From Theristus sp. LFF4_11 (lineage: Eukaryota; Nematoda; Chromadorea; Monhysterida; Xyalidae), in assembly GCA_030248135.1 (NCBI GenBank), contig JASANC010000929.1:26463-90462 (forward strand): 64,000 nucleotides of DNA, in the 5' to 3' direction. Both the position numbers and the translations under genes were made by a program. Positions 25,401 through 34,203 of the stretch are shown here, in pieces (positions within the stretch are counted from its first letter, which is position 1; each line of letters opens with the position of its first letter). The notes below the pieces were generated by a model that was not told where the DNA came from, ran no database searches, and saw only the letters and a program-made list of their open reading frames with translations.

Positions 25401-28400
25401 ATTTTAAGCATTTGTGTGTTTCCTTAGAGTGTGGGATTGATATTGTAGCTGGCACACACATGGAAAGCGCAGTGCTTGTTTACGCCTGAATTTAAATTTT
25501 TTAATCCGTCCAATTTCACGCTAAAAAGAATCTAAAAGTCCTAAACGTGCTACCATTTCGTAAGCGATAGATACTTTTGGAGCGTAAAATTGAAGTCTGA
25601 GCGTTTCTGATCGATTTCGTATCACTTGTGGTATTTTTTTAGCGTGTGGGTGGACGGTGGTCTATGGTGTTGCTCATTAGTTTAAATCTTTTTGCTTTAT
25701 CATTTCAACTACTTCAGATGTCGCAATTCGTTTACCGTTTTGTTGTCGATGTATTTTTGTTTTGGACAATTTATTGTTGTTACAAACTCACGTTGTGACT
25801 TGAGACTCGGTCTGGTTCTTTGCAGCTTCATAAAAGGTGGTTTTGACCTTTGTAACGGGAGTCGCCAAAGATGCAGTGCCATTGTTTGCAGTTCACTGCT
25901 TACACTGCGTCCCAATTGGTTGCACTTTTTATGTTAGCCTCAAGTCATAACGTACAGTGTTTTTTTTACTGTTTCAAGCAAATGCTGGCTTCTTGCAAGA
26001 CGCTGCTTGGTGCACTTGCTGAAACTTTGCACATGCTCGCGCAAAATTTACCCTCCTTTATTTAAGCTACACGCAGAAACAGTGCTGCCAGAATTTAGCA
26101 AGCTGTTACACCGATGTGATAGTCTTTGCTGAGCATGTGTGCGCTGTGCGCCAAGCCTCGCGAAACTCGGCACACTTCGAAAGTTTGAACTTTCAGCGTT
26201 CTCTGTTATGATTTATAACTCTTCAAATGCTGTGAATGACAAAAGCTCAATGTGCACGCATTGTGAGCCGATATCCATTAGGTTTGAGCATAGGAAGTTC
26301 AAAGCTTGTGGGATCTTTCTCCCAGTCTCGTTATCAAGTCAATGAAAGCTTTCAACATTCAGGAAACCGGCTCACGGGCAGGTTGTGCAAAAACGCAGTA
26401 AATTTACAAATGAAAACAGGTGGTTTTCACGCGATCTGTGGTGTTTTGACCGTGTTTTCGGTTTCAATGGCTATAGCTAACTTGTTACAAATACAGTGCA
26501 TACATACTTTGAATGTCATAGTGTCAGTATGGCTGAATAAACCTCAGATCGGGTGTCAACATCTAAATTTACGTGATTGCTACATGTATCTGTGATCATT
26601 TTACTTACTATTTTTTATGAAAGTTTTTGAAAGTTTCTGTCGATCATTATGATATTAGGATACTGTAAAATAAAAAATAACAGGCCCTCCCATTAAAAAA
26701 TCTTGGCCAGCCTGTACTTTTTTGTTTTACGGTATTCTAAAGTGAAAAACGTAAAGCGCAAGTTACACTGTAGTATGATCTTTTGTTTTGGACCCGAGGC
26801 TCAATGTGCGCATAGATAGGTAAACAGTTTCATGCATGACGCGGGAATTCAAAATTGGCAAAGTAATCCGAATCCCCTAACTACGGTCAATTCACTTATG
26901 CGACTTTGAATTGCCACATGAAGATTGAAACTAGTTTCCTTTCACGTCACCACTGAGTCGCTTTCACGTCCCCAAAATTAATAATAGTTATGGTTCGTGA
27001 GTTGTGTTGTGTGAAAAAGAAATGAGATACATACAGTCTAACTGTATAACATGTCCAACTAGCTGATTGGTTGGTGGTCACATGATGCATGGATTTTATG
27101 CAAACCAAACTCCGCCTCCATAGCAATTCATGCACAGAATGCATGCATCAACCAATCAGGTAGCTGGATATGTTATAAAGTTAGAATATACTTCATCAAT
27201 TTATCTGCACCGTATCTGGTTTTTGGCACCTTTGGAAACCATTCAAAACAAAACCGTATCCCGATCAGAATCCTGATGTAACGTTTGCCAATTTCAGGCT
27301 TTACAATCTCAGCAGCAAGCGAGCGCCGTACAGCAGCAACAGGCAGCGCTTGCCGCACAACAACAACAGTCACAGACACAACAGCAGCAACAACAACAGC
27401 AACAAACACAACAACAAGCTATAGTGCCGTCCAAGCGGGCGGCACTGGACAAATCTGGCATGCCCGTCTATCAGCCGGTGTCGACGCCAGTGAGCATTTC
27501 GACGACGGGCGGTGCCCCGCTGAACCCGGCGTCCGCCTATTACAACCTGGCACTGCACGCTGCTGCGTACCCGCAAGCGGCCTCCATCGGCCAACTCTCG
27601 GCGATACCCGCGGCCGCATTCGCTGGCCAGCAGAACGCGTTCCCCGGCTACATACCGGTGTCGTGTAAGTCTTGCTGATTTTCGTTCTGAACGTGCTTTG
27701 AAAATTTGAAGAAACAATTCCTGGAATGCAAATGAAGAGCTCATTAGCAGGTTCTGTTCGGTGTTTGCTACGGTTATGGCTTTCCCAAAAAAACCAACCT
27801 GTTGAGAACATCGAATGCGCTGTAATTTCGGATTGAAAATTTTGGAATGATGTTTTTTAATTGTTTTTTCCTGAATGCTAAAACGCACGGACTAGTCTTG
27901 ACCGCTCTCTTCTAACCTCTATCGTGTGGTCGTGTTGTGTGCCATTGTTGGAATTGTATTGAGCTTTGCTATGGCTGTTCTAAGAAATGAAAAAGAAACC
28001 AGTTCAATAAAGCTGGTTCCGAAGATGTTTAGACTAAAGCAGGCAGGTCAGTGAATTTAGGTCATTTCAGGTAGTTCTGTCGCAATAATACTAGCCTTTT
28101 TGAAGTTTTACTATAATTTAAAGGAACATGCAAAAGTGGACAAAAATCAACGAATTTAGATTGCGTTGCATCCTCTTCTTGCTCTATTCATTGTTGTTTA
28201 TCACCCAAATGCTTGTTCGTTGAATGCACCGAAAAAGGACGACGAGTTTTAAAAAATTGAATTAACAAAAATAACAGTTATATAAAATAACTAGATAGTT
28301 CCAAATTTGTTATTCAAAAAATAATAATCTGTCATTGTCTTTAACCGATTTTTTAAAAACCGTCGTCTTGGTTGGTTTGTTCTTTGCAACAGGAGGTTCA

Positions 28401-30446
28401 CTAGGACCTCATAGAAAGTGCTTACATCATCACACGCATTCAGCACGTGCATCAGCGCGCGTTTGAAGCCTGAAATGATTGTATGCTCTTTGTCAAAAGA
28501 GGCCAACATGAACCACCTTTAACAATCGTGCTACACTCTCGATGGTGATGGGTTTCATTTGAACACTGTAATTGTTTTAAAATTTAATCGGCTTTGCCAC
28601 ACATTTTGTAACCGTTGCATGATCACGGAGTTTCGCTTTTATTGGACAAGTCACACCATGGTGCTGGATACATGTGTAACTGCCACATCACCCATGTCAT
28701 ATTAGACATACACCATTTGGTATGCTTTCGTTGTTTTGTTTCTGCACAAACACCACACACGCAACAAAATGTTTCGTTGAAATGAACGCTGATTTCTGAA
28801 TGCAACCAATTCAGTTGGCACGACTCAGCCAAGTGCACCGGCGCAACAACAACAACCACAGGTGCATGCAACAGCGGCGGTGCTGCCTGCTGCGGCACAG
28901 ACATTAGCGCCACCGTCGTCGATTGACCTGAGCGCAGCGTACGCCGCCCAACAACACCAACATCAGCAGCAGCAACGCAGCTCTGCAGTGCAACAGGCAG
29001 CGATGCTCGCCGCACTACAGCAGCAAGTGGTCAGGGTCGCGTCGAACGTCGCCTCGGTCGCGTATTTCGACGAAACCGGAAAGGTAGACGAGAGACAACT
29101 CGGTCTTCCGTTTGAGAAATACCGAATCGCTCTCAGTGGAAACGCACGTCGGCCGTGCGTCACGAGCGGATAAATTGCACGGAGATTGCATACAGTGTTT
29201 ATATTTGTTGAGTGAAACAATTTGTAAATAAATAAATGGGAGTTTCTAATCGATCATCGTTGGAACCCTTCAGACCGGAATGTGTTGTTCGAAATTTCTA
29301 GTTGCAATGAAACCATTGCAATTGGACACACTGCAGTGCACACTATGCCGCATTTATGTGCCCTTTGTGATTTATCCGTCTCGCCACGGCGAACGTTGCG
29401 GCACAGGTTTGTTGAATGCTTTTAATCGCGACGTTTCTGTTCACGTTTGCTTTTCAGTTTTTTTGGTGATACACGCCATGCACTAACTTTGAATTGTTCG
29501 TGTTGTTTTTGTGTTTCGTTTCTGTGTGTGTCCTGCATGGCTTGAGCATCAACAAATGCCTCACATCAGCTAACAAGCCAAATATACTAACAAAATGAAG
29601 TTGATGGTGTGTGTTTGAGTGAATAAAACGCCCAAAAAGATGTGCTTTTGTGAAAGAAGCATGTTCAGTTTACTGAACTTCTAAAAATCGTTTTGTCTCT
29701 TTTGTGAGCAAGCGTTGCACTGCATGCGCGCGTCACTTGCAAATGCGAAAGAAAGTATAGTCTATTAAAAAAGCGCGCTGAAGGAAAAGCTAGAAAGTAT
29801 AATTTTGAAAAGCCATTATGTTTTTGTTTTGGACTTTTAGGTTCTAAAATACTTTCAGTATTCAATCTTTTTAAAATTCTATTCAGCAAATTATTTTTCA
29901 GTTGCTGGACACCCTCCCAGTTTGCCGCGATTTTAAACAAGGACACTGTGATCGTGCTGCTTGTCGCTATGTACATTTAGTGGAAGGTTGGTTTTTGAAT
30001 TACTGCATTTTTCTGAAAGCGGTCCCTTGACTTGTTACGTGAACATTAGGGTGGAAATTTTGACAAGTTTTTGTGAACCATCTAAATATTTGTTTTGTGT
30101 TGCAGATTACGTGGACGTACACGAGGGCAAAGTGACCGTGTGTCGTGACGCAGCCAAGGGCAAATGCACGCGGCCAATGTGCAAATACTATCACATACCA
30201 CTGTTAGCGGCTGGCAATTCGGCGGTCAGCAATGGCCTGTTGCAACAGATGAATACTCAATCAACTGCTGGGGCCTCGAATATCAATGGCATCAATTTTG
30301 GCCGCTTAATTCAACAGCACCAACAGTCGCCGTTTGTTGATGCTCAACAACAACAACAACACTTGCTGCTTGTCTCGGCTGCTGCAACGGCTACGGCACC
30401 ACCCACCCTGTGCACCACCGCGTTCTCTCCTGTTAGTGCAGTTTAA
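16141..30446 (+). CDS. mbl: muscleblind-like CCCH zinc-finger RNA-binding protein, long form (10 exons)
   Basis: Muscleblind proteins bind YGCY motifs in RNA through paired CCCH fingers and control alternative splicing, mRNA localisation and stability. Exons: 16141-16449, 18240-18578, 19567-19713, 19811-19906, 21095-21508, 23332-23802, 27298-27664, 28815-29083, 29902-29986 and 30106-30446. All junctions are GT-AG and all phases agree, giving 2838 nt (945 aa plus stop). Fingers: ZF1 C64-H83 and ZF2 C98-H117 (both CX7CX6CX3H); ZF3 C299-H318; ZF4 C334-H358, with an enlarged first loop; and an extra pair ZF5 C812-H829 and ZF6 C845-H862 (CX7CX4CX3H). Between them are Asn, Ala and Gln runs plus two basic patches (KKRR 542-545 and KRAALDK 638-644) that match the KRP/KRPALEK nuclear-localisation region of vertebrate MBNL. 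The start at 16141 is chosen because MFMDEN resembles the known nematode N-terminus. The family assignment is firm. Inclusion of exons 9-10 in the same mRNA rests on phase agreement only. Confidence 0.9.
18240..18578 (+). CDS. mbl: muscleblind exon 2: rest of ZF2 and linker
   Basis: The acceptor CTTTCCAG precedes [14 protein letters not shown], which completes ZF2, followed by the strongly conserved [18 protein letters not shown]. The linker is Ala/Gly-rich and contains a 14-residue glutamine run coded by CAA/CAG. The donor is ATG|GTTGGT and the phase is 0 on both sides. Reading through the donor adds 24 residues before a stop at 18650, a possible two-finger short form. Confidence 0.9.
19567..19906 (+). 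CDS. mbl: muscleblind exons 3 and 4: linker before ZF3
   Basis: Exon 3 is 19567-19713 (49 codons, Ala/Asn/Tyr-rich, including [16 protein letters not shown]). Exon 4 is 19811-19906 (32 codons). They are separated by a 97-bp intron, the shortest in the gene. Exon 4 ends with KSRSDRVE directly before ZF3, matching the (K/R)..RTDRLEVC junction of vertebrate MBNL. Donors are AAC|GTTTGT and GAA|GTAAGT. Both exons are multiples of three, so either could be skipped without a frame change. Confidence 0.85.
20358..20480 (+). promoter_or_regulatory. YGCY-rich cluster in muscleblind intron 4
   Basis: This intronic stretch between exons 4 and 5 is unusually rich in TGCT and CGCT steps (for example CGCTGCTGCT and GACGCTCGCTCTCGCTTC). 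YGCY is the established recognition motif of MBNL fingers, and mammalian MBNL genes autoregulate splicing through such clusters. A role here is inference. Confidence 0.3.
21095..21508 (+). CDS. mbl: muscleblind exon 5: ZF3 and enlarged ZF4
   Basis: The acceptor AAAATCAG is followed by [21 protein letters not shown] (ZF3, CX7CX6CX3H). The second finger reads [25 protein letters not shown]: 14 residues between the first two cysteines instead of the usual 7. Downstream is [16 protein letters not shown], as in the family, then Gln/Asn-rich sequence. The donor is ACG|GTATAC and the phase is 0. The frame is open throughout, so the insertion is not a frameshift. Confidence 0.88.
23332..23802 (+). 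CDS. mbl: muscleblind exon 6: Gln-rich segment with KKRR
   Basis: The acceptor AAATTCAG opens a frame of 157 codons rich in CAG/CAA glutamines, Ser and Thr. It contains [11 protein letters not shown] (near codon 541 of the long form), which corresponds to the KRP-LE basic patch in vertebrate MBNL. I place the donor at GCG|GTCGGT (23803) because only this site keeps phase 0 with exon 7. A nearby G|GTACAC would break the frame. Confidence 0.8.
26776..26970. repeat. dispersed ~200-bp repeat, copy 1
   Basis: It shares with 34737-34940 and 59547-59757 the blocks CAATGTGCGCATAGA or similar, GCGGGAATTCAAAATTGG, CGAATCCCCTAA, and TTGCCACATGAAGATTGAAA. All three copies have the same orientation. It lies in muscleblind intron 6. 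Confidence 0.7.
27036..27185. repeat. CAATCA hairpin MITE-like element, copy 1
   Basis: The left arm contains AGCTGATTGGTTGG and then ATGATGCAT; the right arm contains GCATGCATCAACCAATCAGG, its inverted complement. It lies just upstream of muscleblind exon 7. Other copies are at 39784, 48909 and 62441. Confidence 0.7.
27298..27664 (+). CDS. mbl: muscleblind exon 7: Gln-rich segment with KRAALDK
   Basis: The acceptor ATTTCAG precedes ALQSQQQ, a second Gln-rich start like exon 6 (ALQVQQ). [13 protein letters not shown] then matches the PPLPKRPALEK region of vertebrate MBNL. Tyr/Ala-rich sequence follows. The strong donor T|GTAAGT splits a codon (phase 1). The similar openings of exons 6 and 7 suggest an internal exon duplication. 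Confidence 0.82.
28815..29173 (+). CDS. mbl: muscleblind exon 8, spliced or alternative last exon
   Basis: The acceptor CAATTCAG completes the split Phe codon. Spliced form: 28815-29083, ending FDETGK at the donor AAG|GTAGAC (phase 0). Unspliced form: the frame runs on for 29 more residues to a stop at 29171-29173, giving an 833-aa protein without ZF5 and ZF6. Overlapping AATAAA signals lie about 54 nt after that stop, which supports real use of this end. Confidence 0.75.
29227..29236 (+). terminator. polyadenylation signal of muscleblind short form
   Basis: Two overlapping AATAAA hexamers (29227-29232 and 29231-29236) lie 54 nt downstream of the in-frame stop of the read-through exon 8. The spacing is typical for nematode 3' UTRs. 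Confidence 0.5.
29902..29986 (+). CDS. mbl: muscleblind exon 9: ZF5 of an extra finger pair
   Basis: The acceptor ATTTTTCAG is followed by [16 protein letters not shown] and CRYVH, a CX7CX4CX3H finger. The donor after GAA G is GTTGGT (phase 1). The phase-0 start fits exon 8 spliced at 29083. The finger differs in detail from ZF1-4, with CRDF instead of CREF and a shorter middle spacing. Confidence 0.75.
30106..30446 (+). CDS. mbl: muscleblind exon 10: ZF6 and C-terminus
   Basis: The acceptor TGTTGCAG restores the split Asp codon and continues [21 protein letters not shown] then CKYYHIP. The GKVTVC linker and the CKYYHIP end copy the ZF3-ZF4 arrangement of muscleblind (VTVC...CKYFHPP). A Gln/Ala-rich tail ends at TAA 30444-30446. 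An ATTAAA near 30627 and an AATAAA at about 31251 are candidate poly(A) signals. Confidence 0.75.
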
Positions 30447-33264
30447 AACAAATTATAGTATTGTCTGTTTGTCAGAAATTGTCAATCAAAATTGCAAACT
30501 TATGGCGACATTTTGGTGTATTTTGATGACCATCTTTATGTTTTAGACAGATTCTAACGAACAGACGTTCAATCGTAAAATCTTGTTTTTTTTCATTCTA
30601 CTTGTTGATTATTGTATTATTATCATTAAAATTTGAATCGACAAAAGTTATATCTTCCTTCTTATCACTCGTTTTTACGAAATTGTGATTTTTTATTTGT
30701 TTTTATTGTTGATTTATTGTTTGTTGTCGTAATTCTGTGTGTTTTTATCGTTATCATAATCTTCCAATTCATCATTGATATATGTTGACGATCAGTCTTC
30801 GTCTGATTACATGTCCATTTATTAGCACCTGTCGGACAAAAAAAACGCAGGTCACATGAGCATGTTAAGTATGTACAGCTGTGATGAAGACTTCTAAATT
30901 TTCTGCCGACAGGTTCAAATGATGCGACTTTATTAACATTGATTGTTTATGCGTTTCATTTTCTTGGTCCGGGTTCACCATGTGCGGTCATTTGACTCAT
31001 TTTTGTGTACAGTATAGTTTGTCGTAAAAAAGCGCAACGAAGTTCTTTCGGAGTTGTTCTGATTTTTGTCCCTAGCTTAAAATCAGATGGTGGGTTTCAC
31101 ACAAAGTGGAAACAAAACTGAAAGTCAAACACACTATTTTCAAACTTTTGTTTTCTTGTAGCTCAGAGTTTTTCGGTGACTATCTTTCTTTTTTACCTAC
31201 GGAAGTAAATTATCGTTTCCAATATTCTGTGCTGTTTTTATATCATTCAAAATAAATTCAGCCATGTTTCTTGCCTCTTTTTCGTTGTTATTTGGATAGC
31301 AGAAAGTGATATGTGGTCAAATTATGGTTTGTCGTCAGGATCTGTTTTGACCCCACTGATTAAAACAAACTGTAACCTCGTATCATTTCTGTTTTTCCAA
31401 AACAATGTGAGTTCCGAACCCCAATGAAGAGCCATGATTTATTCATAGATTTCTCTCTTATGGATTATGTTTTGTTACGTGTGTTCTTTCATTTTTTTTC
31501 AAAATGTTCAGATGGACTGCTTTGCATTTTTACACTGCGTGTGTCAAAAGACTAAATTATACACTGTACAATGCACTGTATGTCGGTTAAATGATGTGAC
31601 GAAATACATAAATTGTTGTTATTTGCGAAAATCAATGTATGTCAAACTTCTCCTGAATCCTGGTGGTTTTTAGTCAACTCAAATTGATTGTCAGAATTTC
31701 TTTTATTTACCCTTTGAATGTTTGATTATGAAGAATTCAAATGAACTTTTGATGATCTAATCACATCGTTTTGTTTCACTGTTCACGTTGTTGTCGCTAG
31801 TTTTTTATTTGTCTGTCTATCTGAGCATTTTGTTTTGACGAGAAAACTTATGTGTCTGAGTTCTGAATGCTTCCACGAATGAGTGTTTTTACACAATTTT
31901 AGCTGTTCTTTGAATCAAAGCAAAACAATCGGATTTTCAAAAAAGTTGTTTACCCGCGATTTCACATGTGATCGAAGATGGTTTTATGATGTCATTCTAA
32001 ACTTATTAACAAATTTTAAAGTTTTTCCGCGTGTTTTTCTGCACTTCTGTTTATTGTTTTGCACACAATTGCACTTACCTGTTCACGGAAAATTAAGGAT
32101 TAGTGTTTCAATGATTATGGTTTAATGATTGGACGAAATGTACATAAGTTCCCACTCTTTGAACTTGTCATTGTTTTGGAAAACTGTTGTGTTCTTCTTG
32201 TTTGAGCGTCTGAAAACACCATATTTGAGAAATATAAATTAGCGGCAATCGTTTACTAAATACTCGATTTAGTTTTTCGGAATATGAAATTTTCTATGCT
32301 ATGAAATAAGCATTTTCAAACATTTATATGGTGTGAGTTTTCAAATCAGAATCCTGCAAATACATAGGTTTGTTAGATACATGAACTCTATCACACGTTG
32401 CTACAAATCTTCTATTATACTGTATGTACGTGGCTTAATATACGCAAGGAGAGACACTACAAAAGAATTTCGTAGTCTGTGAAATGTTTTTTTACATAAA
32501 ATCTTTTGAACTTGGGAACTTTACAATATTTCACGCGGTAAAATATATGTTTTTTCTCAACTCTAAATTCGACCTGGTGTGATATGTATGTATGAATTAA
32601 GTGCACGAAATTTTGCACCACAGGTTGTTTATCGGAACCTGTTAGAACAACGATGGGATGCTAACAGACAAAAATGGTTTCATTCATTGTTTTGTGGCCC
32701 GTGTGGGTAACATTGTTTTTGTCTGACAAGTTCTAATAAATCGACTAGCCTTGAAAACGGTAAAACAGATATGGTGGTACCACGTGTTATTCAGACAATT
32801 ATGATATGTTTTTACTTTTTGTTCTTCAATTGTTTGTCTGATCGCATACTGTTTGTTGCGGTCGTTCAAAACTTTTGAACTTGATAACTGTTTGTTTTTC
32901 TTTGTAATTTACTTCTTGTCTTATTTATACAAAACAAAAACAATAATATCAATAAAAACACAAAAAACCTGGATTATCGTTGACTTAGTGGTCTTGGAAC
33001 GTCGCATTGTAACTATGATTTTCACGACTCGCATAATATTAAAAACTGTAAGCCAAACCAAACCGTGCGTTTTTGTAAAGACGCAAATATCAGATAGTAA
33101 GTTACATGTACATGCGTGTACAATAGTCTACAGTAGTAGTACTGTAGTGCTGTACTTTTAAAGCCTTTCCATTCTGTGTCCATTGTGTAAACGTGTCAAT
33201 CAGTTGGTTTAATTTCGGCTTGGCTGTCCATCATTTCACTGAAATGAATAGTTAAAAATTAAAA
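30447..33264. other. muscleblind 3' flank, no gene seen
   Basis: AT-rich sequence with a T-rich plus strand, which suggests the muscleblind 3' UTR or further intronic sequence extends into it. I found no exon chain on either strand. Confidence 0.4.
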
Positions 33265-33714
33265 TACCGTATTACCTCTAATAAACCCCCATGGGGGTTT
33301 ATTTCTTCAGCGACTTCTGGGGGTGGGGGTTTATTTTTGGGGGGGGGCTTTATTTTGGGGGGGGGGTTTATTTGGAAACCATTTTAGGAGTGGGCAAAAT
33401 GGCAAAAATACCTTCCATGGCAGGAAGGAAGTCGCAGAAACTTCTACTCTACATAGAAATTTCCTTTTACAACAGCCTTTTGTGATGAAATTACCATTAA
33501 CTCATCCATTTGGGGCCTTTGGTAGACACAATTTCATCATTTTCACTGCAACCAGCCACTGAATTCGCTGGGTATGTGTTTCAAACAGGTTTAAATAATC
33601 CCCCATGGGGGATTATTTTGGGGGGGGGGATTATTTGGAAACTTGTCGAGGGGGTGGGGTTTTTTTTTGGAGGGGGGGTTTAATTTTGGGGGGGTTAATA
33701 GAGGTAATACGGTA
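33265..33714. mobile_element. TA-flanked MITE with palindromic AATAAA end
   Basis: Terminal inverted repeats read CCGTATTACCTCTAATAAAC on the left and CCGTATTACCTCTATTAACC on the complement of the right end. Each is followed by a C/G run, and a TA dinucleotide flanks each end, as for TA-targeting elements. The inside has several runs of 8-10 G and no coding capacity. A 24-bp perfect palindrome at 33280-33303 begins AATAAACCCCC and ends with its complement. Confidence 0.7.
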
Positions 33715-34203
33715 CTAGTCAATAAAATTAAAACATAGTAAATTATATTAATATTCCGTAAAGCATTGCATACGAGGCGTTCTTATTAAATGAAAATCAA
33801 ATTTTGAAAAAAGGTGTTTTGTGTGTCGTCCCTCCCTACAAGTGGGGGAAGTCTTATAAAAAGAAGAATGACCATTATAAACACAAGGACGACATCCCCC
33901 TGGGTTGATTTTCTCTCTAACGACTTTGACCTGATTTCTGAAATTCAAAATGAGTTTTTGCACGTTTATCGACACGTTTTTCGATTGAAAAGTCAATGTT
34001 TCCAGTTTGTTTAACTTTCATCGCACTTTAAAAACTTCTCCAAGGGTTTCCACAGCAAAAAATGAAGCAAAAAAATTTTGGTTTTCCGCCGTCCGACCAT
34101 TTGTTTTGGGAGTCTTACAAATGGGAGAGGTTGTGCATGCAAGACTTTACGGTAAATAGACCACTTACAAATGAATATCGTTCAATCCTAACAACGTTTC
34201 TAC

